DNA of 64,000 bases from positions 1 to 64,000 of the forward strand of contig CACVKW010001188.1 in NCBI GenBank assembly GCA_902749685.1, given 5' to 3'. A program made the position numbers and the translations under genes. Shown here one piece after another: positions 7,797 to 15,930 of this stretch. The notes under the pieces are model-generated. The model ran no database searches. It had not been told where the DNA came from and worked only from the letters and a program-made list of their open reading frames with translations. Source of the DNA: Olavius sp. associated proteobacterium Delta 1 (GTDB lineage: Bacteria > Desulfobacterota > Desulfobacteria > Desulfobacterales > JAFDCJ01). The stretch's first letter is position 1; the number at the start of each line of letters is the position of its first letter.

Positions 7797-8744
7797 TTAA
7801 ATGTCTTGAGTTAACCAGCAGCCCCCTCCATCTACCTCAGCACCCAGTGGTGTTTGCGGGCATTTATCAGAAGAATTCGGCACCCCATCACCATCTTCAT
7901 CTTCCGATGGTACACGCTTCATTACCGGTTTGGTGACGGTTTCAGCAACGGCTTTACCAGTTGAACATCCGCTGTCATCTACTGTATTACCCCAGGGAGT
8001 ATTTCTGCAAATATCGGCAGCATCAGGTACGCCATCTCTATCACCATCATTTTGGGGGGCCGTGCTGCTGTGTTCTTTTAATAGCATTTTGCGGGAATTG
8101 AATTGAATTGAGCTGAATTTGGATCGGTCTGCTGTTAATTGAGCAACAGATTCCGGTTCGATCCTTATTTCATCCAACAATAATTTACCCTGAATTATAT
8201 CGCCATCGATTAGCAACAGTTTAACCGTGTCCGGGGCATCGCTGACAAAATCAATACGGTTAATTTCAGCCGCTGGATATTTTGCAGTCATATAATCAGT
8301 TTGAACCTCAACTTCAGGATTTAACAATTTTCCGGAAAAGCGGTCACCATTGCCCATTGTAAATATGGTGGTCAACACCAGGCGGCTTGGACCGGAAATA
8401 TCAAAAAATAGTGAATTGAGATCATTAATATTGACGATTTCACGGGTTTTATCTGTGAGAAGAATCTGAATTTCTCTATTCAATATGGTGCCGCTAAAGA
8501 AATCATTGTTTATCGTTTTCAAAGCGCCAATAAACTTTTGGTTGGGGTTCATGGATATGTTTTTGCAGAAGGCTTTATTTACTACGATTTGGCTGTAAGA
8601 TCCCTGCACCACGAAATACTCATTCTGTATTTCTCCAATGAGTTTATCTCCATTTCGCAGCAAGAGGGTATCTGTATATCCATTTCCTGCATGAAGGAAA
8701 ATAATCATGGTCAATGCAAAAAATATTTTTAGCAATAGGTTCAT
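7797..8744 (-). CDS. OmpA-family outer-membrane/periplasmic protein, N-terminal part ended by in-frame TAA
   Basis: The protein starts with a signal peptide (MNLLLKIFFALTMIIFLHAG), followed by about 180 residues containing at least three copies of a beta-type motif with the pattern NGD-x3-G-x-L (LRNGDKLIGEI, GNGDRFSGKLL, IDGDIIQGKLL). Two calcium-binding thrombospondin type 3 repeats come next (DRDGVPDAADIC and DGDGVPNSSDKC), ending GGGCWLTQDI then TAA. In intact relatives GCW leads straight into the FDFD of the OmpA domain, exactly what is found after the stop. AAGGAGGAGG lies ahead of the ATG and a strong promoter lies at 8932-8960. A truncated product would lose its peptidoglycan anchor. 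Confidence 0.85.
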   Translation of the reverse strand: MNLLLKIFFALTMIIFLHAGNGYTDTLLLRNGDKLIGEIQNEYFVVQGSYSQIVVNKAFCKNISMNPNQKFIGALKTINNDFFSGTILNREIQILLTDKTREIVNINDLNSLFFDISGPSRLVLTTIFTMGNGDRFSGKLLNPEVEVQTDYMTAKYPAAEINRIDFVSDAPDTVKLLLIDGDIIQGKLLLDEIRIEPESVAQLTADRSKFSSIQFNSRKMLLKEHSSTAPQNDGDRDGVPDAADICRNTPWGNTVDDSGCSTGKAVAETVTKPVMKRVPSEDEDGDGVPNSSDKCPQTPLGAEVDGGGCWLTQDI

Positions 8745-9092
8745 GTCGGGATTGCCTCCTCCTTTTGATCACGGCGTTAAATTTAAGTACGCGAATGTTA
8801 ACCGGCTTTTTTTAGAATGACCTTAATCGATATCCTCACATACACAGCGTTCTGTAAGTAAGTCCGTTAAGGTTGGTTTGACAATAAACGATTCAAATGG
8901 TGAATACACAAATATTGTTAAGCTGTGTATAAGTATATGAAAAAACATCAGATATGTCAATTGAAAGTTCTTCATGTTTTAGCTATAGAGAAGGCCAAAA
9001 TTAATTGGGCATATAATTCACCTCTGCCAACGAACAGGCTTTAGCCCATTAAAGAATGGCATTCGGTGCAAGGCTTAAGGCGAAGGATATTA
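8745..9092. other. 348-bp spacer with the OmpA promoter and leader
   Basis: The spacer separates the CPBP protease stop from the OmpA-family start on the minus strand. It holds the promoter at 8932-8960 and the long leader with its Shine-Dalgarno. I see no open frame of note, RNA gene or clear terminator in the remainder. Confidence 0.5.
8932..8960 (-). promoter_or_regulatory. sigma-70-type promoter for the OmpA-family gene
   Basis: On the minus strand a perfect -35 TTGACA (8955-8960) is followed after 17 bp by TATACT (8932-8937). Transcription would begin near 8925, leaving an untranslated leader of about 180 nt before the ATG at 8744. Confidence 0.65.
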
Positions 9093-9737
9093 TTAAATTA
9101 AGATTGTCAGGCTGAAAATGGCGAGATTACCCAGGCAATGAATGGTGATCGGGACCATGAGATTTTGTTCTTTTTCGTATGCCAGCGCAAATACGATTCC
9201 GCCCACAAGCTGGGTAACGGGAATACTGCCTCCAATGGGATGGGTAATAACAAAGATTAGCGTACTTAAAATAATGGCGATAACTGCTCCCCACTGCCTA
9301 AAAAAACCATAGATGACACCTCTGAAAAAAACTTCCTCAGCGATCGGTCCTATTACACCTCCCACCAGAAGGAAGCCAACAATATGCTGCCATGACGATG
9401 GTATGGAGCCGTGTAAAAAATCCAGCGCATTGACTCCGATTGCAATCAATATAATGAACAAAATACCGGCAGCTATTGCAAAACAAGCGGACCAAATTAA
9501 GCCTCTCATGAATCCGGTCATTATTTTCGGTCGCAAAAGGCCGATAGCACCGGTACCTTTTTCGAGCCACGAAACAATAACGACCAGCAAGACAGATTCT
9601 AAACATCGGACGATCGCCAATGCCGGCAGGGGGAACACAGTTTTTCCAACAACGGCAAATCTGAAGCCCGCCTCGATCAAAAAAACGGCAGCAGTGGAGA
9701 CCGCGATTGTTTTTAGTGAGATTTTGTTTGCATCCAT
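9093..9737 (-). CDS. CPBP-family intramembrane metalloprotease
   Basis: A 214-residue multi-span membrane protein of the CAAX protease/bacteriocin-processing (CPBP, Abi) family. Motif 1, GPIAEEVFFRGVIYGFF, provides the EExxxR glutamate pair; motif 2 is represented by VITHPIGG, and the closing HCLGNLAIF supplies the last His and Asn region. These residues form a metalloprotease site inside the membrane. Bacterial members process prenylated or peptide substrates, or give immunity; the substrate here is unknown. The start lies inside the end of the upstream HEAT-repeat gene (25-bp overlap), so the two are translationally linked. Confidence 0.88.
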   Translation of the reverse strand: MDANKISLKTIAVSTAAVFLIEAGFRFAVVGKTVFPLPALAIVRCLESVLLVVIVSWLEKGTGAIGLLRPKIMTGFMRGLIWSACFAIAAGILFIILIAIGVNALDFLHGSIPSSWQHIVGFLLVGGVIGPIAEEVFFRGVIYGFFRQWGAVIAIILSTLIFVITHPIGGSIPVTQLVGGIVFALAYEKEQNLMVPITIHCLGNLAIFSLTILI

Positions 9738-11215
9738 CCTAGCGCCCTTAATGCTTTATAGGCATACACCTGTTCGTACCAGTTATCGGATTTTTCAATT
9801 TTTGATATTATCGGCCGGATAGCTCGTGGATTGCCACGCAGACCAAGAGAATAATAGGCCATTGTTCGAACATTCAAGTTATCGTCATTTAAATATTCCA
9901 GCAAAATCCCTAAATTATCGGGTCGGCGGCTAAGTGCCAATGTTCTCACCAGCCAGTAACGCTCCTGGGGGGGCCGGTTCCTTTTTAGGGCCGGATAGGG
10001 CCTGTAACCGGCGATTTCCAGCTTTTTTTGCTCTATCATTTTTAATGCCGCTACCCGTGTTGGCCAGTGATCTGAAGCTAAAGATTCGGCTATATTTTGA
10101 ATCGGTATACTGCGGCTTCGATTAGACTGGAAATAAATCAGCACCACAATGCCGATAAGCAGGCATGTGATCGAAGCCGTCAAAGCGGAAGTGCTTCGGC
10201 CTATCAGGAAATATCCCAGGTAATAAAAAACGGCATGAATAATCATATACAAAGACACCGGAAATCCAATTAAAAGAGACAGAAATGTATATTGCCGAAA
10301 GATGGCGTGCCGATCACCTTCTTCTGAAAATCTTTGTAACACATTGCGGGAATCATTGAAAAATTGATCAATTGGAATTTGAAAAGCCTGGCGGTTATCG
10401 CTTTGGAATATCAGATAGTCATTATTCTGAAGGATAATCAGATCGACATCCGTGGCATCGGACAACGGCAGATAGTCACTGGCTAACAGTCGTTTGCCGA
10501 TTCTTTGATTCATCGAGCGGGATTGAATATTTTTAATATTGCCGGTTTTGATTGTTTTCTGATTCAGTGCTTTAAAGGCCTCAGCCGGATAAAGCGTGTA
10601 GGTATAATAAAATTTACTGAATGTTCTACCATATTTATTGGATAAAAGCAGATTGTCCCTTAGATCCAAAAACATGGTATTGTCAAATTGGGTAAACCAT
10701 AGCAGGGCCAATAAGGGTATTGGAATCAAATGAACCAAGCGCCTGATTCGATCTGATTGACTGTCCGGCACCGATTCCCGTTTTGCGGTTAAAGCAAAAA
10801 CCGCCGGTGCAATCAGCAGAAAATATAAGGTCGGCATCAAACTGAATCCATTTCCGTTCACTAAAATCAGCAATCCTGCCCAGACAATTCCGACAAAGGC
10901 CAGAACTGATCTCTTCCGCACAAACAATCGAACCCATAACCAGGCTGCGGCCATTGCAGCAAGGGAGATACCGGCCCCGATCGTAAATGTAAAAAAAAGA
11001 CCACCCCAAAATGCCGAACTTATTTCTGGCAGACTGACCATAACTTGCTTGTTGGGTATTGCAAGATAGCCGGCGGAAGCCACGGTGCTTAAGGTATTAT
11101 ACAGACCAAGGTTTGACAGGTATACCTGAATCGTAGCTAAAACTTGGGCAATTGTAAGTCCAAGAAATAGGATGACGGCTGGATGTGATGCACTTAAGAT
11201 TCTCGGTATGTTCAT
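9713..11215 (-). CDS. multi-span membrane protein with C-terminal HEAT repeats
   Basis: The first third holds several membrane segments (for example VILFLGLTIAQVLATI, LFFTFTIGAGISLAAMAAAW, VGIVWAGLLILV); further helices near residues 310-370 follow a periplasmic-looking loop. The C-terminal 120 residues are helical HEAT repeats (LASDHWPTRVAALKMI, PDNLGILLEYLNDDN, NVRTMAYYSLGLRGN, YEQVYAYKALRALGW), a protein-protein interaction module. I do not recognise the family. The ATG at 11215 is preferred; a TTG at 11245 would add ten residues and has no better ribosome-binding site. The gene overlaps the CPBP protease by 25 bp and shares a divergent promoter region with the PHP gene. Confidence 0.75.
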   Translation of the reverse strand: MNIPRILSASHPAVILFLGLTIAQVLATIQVYLSNLGLYNTLSTVASAGYLAIPNKQVMVSLPEISSAFWGGLFFTFTIGAGISLAAMAAAWLWVRLFVRKRSVLAFVGIVWAGLLILVNGNGFSLMPTLYFLLIAPAVFALTAKRESVPDSQSDRIRRLVHLIPIPLLALLWFTQFDNTMFLDLRDNLLLSNKYGRTFSKFYYTYTLYPAEAFKALNQKTIKTGNIKNIQSRSMNQRIGKRLLASDYLPLSDATDVDLIILQNNDYLIFQSDNRQAFQIPIDQFFNDSRNVLQRFSEEGDRHAIFRQYTFLSLLIGFPVSLYMIIHAVFYYLGYFLIGRSTSALTASITCLLIGIVVLIYFQSNRSRSIPIQNIAESLASDHWPTRVAALKMIEQKKLEIAGYRPYPALKRNRPPQERYWLVRTLALSRRPDNLGILLEYLNDDNLNVRTMAYYSLGLRGNPRAIRPIISKIEKSDNWYEQVYAYKALRALGWMQTKSH

Positions 11216-11286
11216 GATGTATTCATTTTTTCGTACTAAAGGCAAAAGGTCAAGCGTTGAATACCACCTGGCGGACTGCGGAATAT

Positions 11287-11315
11287 TTGATAAATACCCA
11301 GTATTATGATATATT
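11287..11315 (+). promoter_or_regulatory. sigma-70-type promoter for the PHP gene
   Basis: TTGATA (11287-11292), a 17-bp spacer and TATATT (11310-11315) lie 46 bp before the ATG at 11362. Each hexamer has one mismatch to consensus. Confidence 0.6.
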
Positions 11316-11361
11316 TTTTAGAACATAAGGTCATTTTTCGATAAGTATTCGATTTGAAAAT

Positions 11362-12810
11362 ATGCAACTAAGCAAAATTACAAATATTGCTGCCGGTCTT
11401 CTGGCCATATTTCTATTCGGCACCACCGCCATCGCGCGGGATTATTATCAACTGCCCGGCGTTGTGCACGTCCACACCACCTATAGTTCAGGGCGCTACT
11501 CAATAAAAGAACTGGTCGCCAAAGCAGATGAGAAAAAACTTGGCGTGCTGATTTTAACCGATCATGACCGGGTGGCCATGGAATACGGATTGTTTCCGTT
11601 GCGGTATCTCATTAAAAAAAGAGAAGAAAAAAACTCGGTCCTGCGGGTTGGACCGGATATCTATCTATCCGAAATAAAACGGTTAAATACACAGCAAGAC
11701 GCCGTATTGGTTATTCCAGGTGTGCAGTCGTCGCCGTTTTATTATTGGAGGGGAAATCCTTTTGGCCAGGGACTAACTGCCTATGACTACCGTAAAGAAT
11801 TATTACTCATCGGCTTAACTGCCCCGGATGATTATTACAATTTGCCCCAACTGCATGGAGGATTTTCTACCAGATATATGCGGGATCTTCTGCCCCGGTT
11901 TTTAATATTTTTTGCCGTGTTCCTTTTATCGGTTTACCTCCTGTTTCAAAAAGGCAAATTTAGAATCGGCGGTTTAGTCGTCGCACTCTTGAGTATCGGC
12001 CTGATGATCAACCACCACCCATTTAAAAGTTCCCGATTTGATCCGTACCATGGCGACCAGGGGACTGCTCCTTTTCAGGAAGTTATCAATTATGCGAAAA
12101 GTCGCGGGGGACTTGTATTCTGGGCTCATCCGGAGTCCAATTATTCAAAAAACGGTGTTCGAATGGGTCCCATCAAGATGGTAACTGAACACTATCCTGA
12201 TGAATTAATTGATTCCAATAACTACACGGGTTTTGCCGCCATATACGGGGACAGTTCCAGCGCCGCCAGCGCCGGCATGCACTGGGATCAAATACTGATG
12301 GATTACTGCAGGGGGCGCAGAGATCAGCCGGTCTGGGCCATTGCAGGGTCCGATTTTCACGAAGAGCAAAATGGAGTTGAACTGGATACCCTTCAGACAA
12401 TTTTTCTGGTCAATGATAAGCGCAGCCAAGATGTTCTACAGGCGCTTGAGCGTGGCAGAATTTATGCTGTGCAAAAATCCAAAGACAGCCGGCTTTCCCT
12501 TGATCAATTCAATGTAAAGGAAAAAAGCTCCGGCAAGGCGGCTGACATGGGTGAGGAAATAAATGTAACGGGAACTCCCATAGTGGAAGGTCGAATATCA
12601 GTTCTAGACGGAAGCAGGCAAGACGTTACGGTGTCCATTGTAAGAGATGGTAAACAAACCTGGGCCTTCGAGGGCCAAACTCCCCTGGATTTTCACCTGG
12701 TTGATCAAGATGGCTGGACCGGCAAAACATTTTATCGGCTTGATGTGAAGAGTAAGACCGGCGGATATCTGCTGTCGAATCCGATTTTTGTAACGCGAAA
12801 AAATGGTTGA
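11362..12810 (+). CDS. membrane-anchored PHP-domain phosphoesterase-like protein
   Basis: A signal-type N-terminus is followed by a PHP (polymerase and histidinol phosphatase) metal-binding domain. Its first half has VHVHTTYSSG (about residue 34) and LTDHDRV (about 70); the second has FWAHPES (about 252) and AGSDFHEE (about 327), all typical metal ligands. Between the halves sit two hydrophobic helices (about residues 174-192 and 199-216), so the catalytic domain is interrupted by a membrane hairpin. About 110 residues of beta-rich sequence end the protein. It is probably a periplasmic phosphoesterase; the substrate is unknown. It leads the WbqC/PIG-L/aminotransferase group, which suggests a surface-glycan role. 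Confidence 0.82.
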   Translation: MQLSKITNIAAGLLAIFLFGTTAIARDYYQLPGVVHVHTTYSSGRYSIKELVAKADEKKLGVLILTDHDRVAMEYGLFPLRYLIKKREEKNSVLRVGPDIYLSEIKRLNTQQDAVLVIPGVQSSPFYYWRGNPFGQGLTAYDYRKELLLIGLTAPDDYYNLPQLHGGFSTRYMRDLLPRFLIFFAVFLLSVYLLFQKGKFRIGGLVVALLSIGLMINHHPFKSSRFDPYHGDQGTAPFQEVINYAKSRGGLVFWAHPESNYSKNGVRMGPIKMVTEHYPDELIDSNNYTGFAAIYGDSSSAASAGMHWDQILMDYCRGRRDQPVWAIAGSDFHEEQNGVELDTLQTIFLVNDKRSQDVLQALERGRIYAVQKSKDSRLSLDQFNVKEKSSGKAADMGEEINVTGTPIVEGRISVLDGSRQDVTVSIVRDGKQTWAFEGQTPLDFHLVDQDGWTGKTFYRLDVKSKTGGYLLSNPIFVTRKNG

Positions 12811-12831
12811 TAAAATGAAAAAGGAGTTAAA

Positions 12832-13518
12832 TTGATTGTAGCAGTTCATCAGCCCCAATATCTTCCCTGGCTTGGCTATTTTGACAAAATGCGCCGGGCG
12901 GACGGGTTTTGTTTTCTGGACAATGTCCAGTACAAGAAAAATGATTGGCAAAATCGTAATCGGATCAAAGCCGCCCAGGGTTGGCAATGGCTGACGGTTC
13001 CGGTGCATTATCGTTTCCCCCAAAAAATTAATGAAGTGACTATCAATAATTCAGTCAAATGGGGGAAAAAACACCTCCAGGCCTTAATCAGCAACTACAA
13101 TCGGGCGCCGTATTTTAAACAATCGTTAGACATCTTCGAAGCGGTTTATTCAGAGACTTGGGAATCATTATCCGATTTAAATATAATTTTAATTAAACGT
13201 CTTTCAACCGCTTTAGGTCTCGACCAAATACCGACCGTCAAAGCCTCAGACTATGACCTGAGGGAAGATCCGACTGATCGGTTAATTGATATTTGCAGCG
13301 CTTTAAATGCCGATACCTATTTGTCAGGTCAGGACGGGGTTAAATATATGGATATGGCGCATTTCAAGCAAAACGATATTCAAGTTGTACTTCAGGATTT
13401 TAAGCACCCGGTGTATCCTCAAATATTTGAGGGCTTTCAAACTCATATGTCGGTGATCGATCTTTTATTTAATTGTGGACCGAAGAGTTTAGAAAAAATC
13501 GAGGAGATTAATCCATAA
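12832..13518 (+). CDS. WbqC-family protein
   Basis: The start VAVHQPQYLPWLGYFDKM is the hallmark of the WbqC family, which occurs in O-antigen and other surface-glycan clusters. LDNVQYKKNDWQNRNRI and the later TYLSGQDGVKYMD agree. At 228 residues it has the normal family length. The biochemical role is not settled; genetic context elsewhere suggests amino-sugar acylation or a related modification. The start codon is TTG at 12832, supported by AAGGAG seven bases upstream; no in-frame ATG would keep the conserved N-terminus. It precedes a deacetylase and an aminotransferase, which fits amino-sugar tailoring. Confidence 0.9.
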   Translation: MIVAVHQPQYLPWLGYFDKMRRADGFCFLDNVQYKKNDWQNRNRIKAAQGWQWLTVPVHYRFPQKINEVTINNSVKWGKKHLQALISNYNRAPYFKQSLDIFEAVYSETWESLSDLNIILIKRLSTALGLDQIPTVKASDYDLREDPTDRLIDICSALNADTYLSGQDGVKYMDMAHFKQNDIQVVLQDFKHPVYPQIFEGFQTHMSVIDLLFNCGPKSLEKIEEINP

Positions 13519-13558
13519 GTATGGTAATTTAATATATGATGATCGCAAGGGGTAATTC

Positions 13559-14182
13559 ATGGGGAAAGTAAATATTCTAGCAATTGGTGCCCATCCTGAC
13601 GATATTGAATTTGGATGTGGGGGTGCTTTAATCAAATACACGCAAAAAGGTCACCGGCTATTTTTATTGGTGATGACCGGCGGTGGACTGGGTGGATCAT
13701 CATCCGTGCGGACTAAAGAGCAGAAGGCTTCCGGTAAAATTATGGGAGCCGAAAAAATTTACTGGGGCGGCTATGAAGACACCCATCTGGTTGTGGATGT
13801 TGATTTGATCGGCAAAATTGAAGCCGTAATTGCTGAGGTAAAACCGGATTTTATTTTCTGCAATTTCCCGGACGATACCCACCAGGACCACCGGCATCTT
13901 GCCCAGGCGATCATGTCGGCGACCCGTTACATTCGCAACGTTTTATTTTTCGAAGGACCGACAACGCAAAATTTCAGTCCCCAGGTCTTTGTCGACGTAT
14001 CCGATACCCTCGACGAAAAAGTGAGGGCCCTGCAAGCCCATCACTCCCAGGTCATGAAAACCAACATCGAAGATCTGTCCATCGTTGAAGTCGCGCGTTC
14101 CAGTGCCAACTTTCGCGGCATCCAGGGAAGGGTGAAGTATGCCGAGGCGTTTCATTCTCTGAGGTTGTTTATAAATATTTAG
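13559..14182 (+). CDS. PIG-L/LmbE-family zinc-dependent N-deacetylase
   Basis: AIGAHPDDIEFGCGGAL (about residues 7-23) carries the AHPDD zinc-binding and catalytic motif, and DDTHQDHRHLAQA provides the third zinc ligand. Family members remove acetyl groups from N-acetylglucosamine conjugates or similar compounds. With 207 residues it is a complete single-domain member. A GGGG-type ribosome-binding site precedes the ATG. Its stop codon abuts the ATG of the following aminotransferase with no bases between, a sign of coupled translation and a shared pathway. Confidence 0.93.
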   Translation: MGKVNILAIGAHPDDIEFGCGGALIKYTQKGHRLFLLVMTGGGLGGSSSVRTKEQKASGKIMGAEKIYWGGYEDTHLVVDVDLIGKIEAVIAEVKPDFIFCNFPDDTHQDHRHLAQAIMSATRYIRNVLFFEGPTTQNFSPQVFVDVSDTLDEKVRALQAHHSQVMKTNIEDLSIVEVARSSANFRGIQGRVKYAEAFHSLRLFINI

Positions 14183-15268
14183 ATGAATAACCAAGAAAAA
14201 ATAGTCGGCAAAGAAACGATTCCGCATTCAAGGCCGACTCTCGGTCCGCAAGAAGCCAAAGCAGTATCAGCGGTTATTGAGTCGGGTTACATCGCTGAAG
14301 GGGAAATAGTTAATACATTTGAAAGTGCCTTTGCAAAATTCCTGGGTGTTGAATATGCAACGAGCACAAATTCGGGTACCTCTGCGTTACATTTAACCCT
14401 GCTTGCGATGGGGGTCGGACAGGGGGATGAGGTGATCATTCCCAGCTATGTCTGCAGCGCTTTGCTTAACGCCGTCAATTATACCGGGGCCACTCCAATT
14501 TTGGCCGATATAAACCCTGATACATATAACCTGAATGCGGCTGATGTACAAAGATTCATCAAGAAAAGTACTAAAGCCATCATCGTCCCCCATCTTTTCG
14601 GGCTGGCAGCGGATATGGAACCACTCCTTGAACTCGAGGTGCCGATCGTTGAGGATTGTGCCCAATCTATCGGCGCCACTCATCATCAGCGCCCGGTCGG
14701 CTTGTTTGGGGTGGCAGGCATATTTTCATTTTATGCAACCAAGGTGATCACCACCGGTGAAGGCGGTATGGTGACCACCAATTCCAGCGATATTGCTGCG
14801 CGGATCAGAGATCTGAAAGCGTATGACAAACGGGAGGATTATAAGATCCGCTTTAATTACAAAATGACTGATATTCAAGCGGCTCTGGGAATTGTTCAAT
14901 TGAAACAGCTTCGATCCTTCATCCGGCGCCGTAAGAAGATCGCTGAAGGTTATAACAGGGCGTTTTACGATCTGCGTCTAAAACTTCCCCCAACCGATAC
15001 CGGCCAAATCTATTTTCGCTATGTGCTTGATTTGAAGATGGATTCTAGGCCGTGGATTCAGGAGCTTGCCCGTATGGGGATAACCTGTGATCGACCGATA
15101 CATTTTCCCCTTCACCAAAACCTAAAACTTGGTGGCTATCCAGCTACAGAAAAAGCCTGGAAGCAATCTTTGTCGATTCCCATTTACCCCACACTGACCG
15201 ATGAGGAAATCAGCAGAGTTATCGAATCTGTGACACGCTGTTGCGAGAAATTTGCTAATTTTATTTAA
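14183..15268 (+). CDS. DegT/DnrJ/EryC1/StrS-family sugar aminotransferase
   Basis: A PLP-dependent enzyme that converts a nucleotide keto-sugar to an amino-sugar, with glutamate as the usual donor. Visible hallmarks are STNSGTSALHL (phosphate-binding), GDEVIIPSYV, VEDCAQSIGA (the Asp pairing with the PLP ring nitrogen) and SFYATKVITTGEGGM, in which Lys about 187 forms the Schiff base. At 361 residues it is of normal length. It directly follows the deacetylase. Together with WbqC and PIG-L it suggests synthesis of a modified amino sugar for the polysaccharide locus that begins 660 bp downstream. Confidence 0.93.
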   Translation: MNNQEKIVGKETIPHSRPTLGPQEAKAVSAVIESGYIAEGEIVNTFESAFAKFLGVEYATSTNSGTSALHLTLLAMGVGQGDEVIIPSYVCSALLNAVNYTGATPILADINPDTYNLNAADVQRFIKKSTKAIIVPHLFGLAADMEPLLELEVPIVEDCAQSIGATHHQRPVGLFGVAGIFSFYATKVITTGEGGMVTTNSSDIAARIRDLKAYDKREDYKIRFNYKMTDIQAALGIVQLKQLRSFIRRRKKIAEGYNRAFYDLRLKLPPTDTGQIYFRYVLDLKMDSRPWIQELARMGITCDRPIHFPLHQNLKLGGYPATEKAWKQSLSIPIYPTLTDEEISRVIESVTRCCEKFANFI

Positions 15269-15930
15269 AATCCTTGTTCAAAATCGAAAACCTGATCCTC
15301 TGGGCGCTAGATCAGAGATGATCGGTTCTACCATAGATCATATCTGTTCGTGGTTTTCCGCCGGGTCGAATTCTGGTGCTGACAGCTGACACCCAAAACC
15401 TTGTATGTATTTTAAATTGACAGAATACGTTATTCGATGCTTACAGTCCGCCTTGTATGGTTAAGATAATAAAAAATAATATTTAATTCGGGAGGTGCGG
15501 GGAGTGTCCCCCACGATGTTGAATTTTTTGAATTACCATTTGGTTAGACGAATTCTACCCGCATCCGGCTAACCGGCAAAAAAATGACCTTCGTGCAATT
15601 AATTCGACACTTTATTGACAATTGTAAGAAATGCGATCATCGCCACAATTTATTAAAATTATTAAAAAATCAGAATATTATAGTCCATATCGCGATAGGA
15701 TCAAATGGCATGAAATGTGCAATTATTCGAAGAAAAAATCTGTAACCCGATATAGTAGGCCCAGAAATTTGCAATAGTTTTTATTTTTTCCTTAATATTT
15801 TAGCAAAGTTGCCGATAATTAAATTGGTGGCTATAGGGTTTCCGGCTGTCTGACAATTTGGCCGGCTAAGTTTTATTGATATTTACCTAGATTCGACTCG
15901 TTTTAATATGTTGATTCAATAAATTCCGGT
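15269..15930. other. 662-bp regulatory region before the exopolysaccharide operon
   Basis: No credible open frame is present. The region contains a duplicated CTGACAG-like heptamer (15374-15390), a GC-rich imperfect hairpin near 15494-15515 (GTGCGGGGA against TCCCCCAC), a sigma-54-like promoter at 15706-15721 and an 18-bp GC-rich motif at 15857-15874 that recurs at 37797. It therefore looks like a long control region, not decayed genes. Confidence 0.6.
15706..15721 (+). promoter_or_regulatory. candidate sigma-54 promoter of the exopolysaccharide operon
   Basis: TGGCATGAAATGTGCA has the -24 GG and -12 GC at the correct 10-bp separation and matches about 14 of 16 positions of the TGGCACG-N4-TTGCA consensus. 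Initiation would fall near 15733, about 200 nt before the first gene. Sigma-54 with PrsR-like activators is known to control exopolysaccharide genes in related bacteria, so the placement is plausible. Confidence 0.55.

Noticed and set aside
7797-7799. Selenocysteine or pyrrolysine recoding at the OmpA stop
   Set aside because: The codon is TAA, which is not used for either amino acid.
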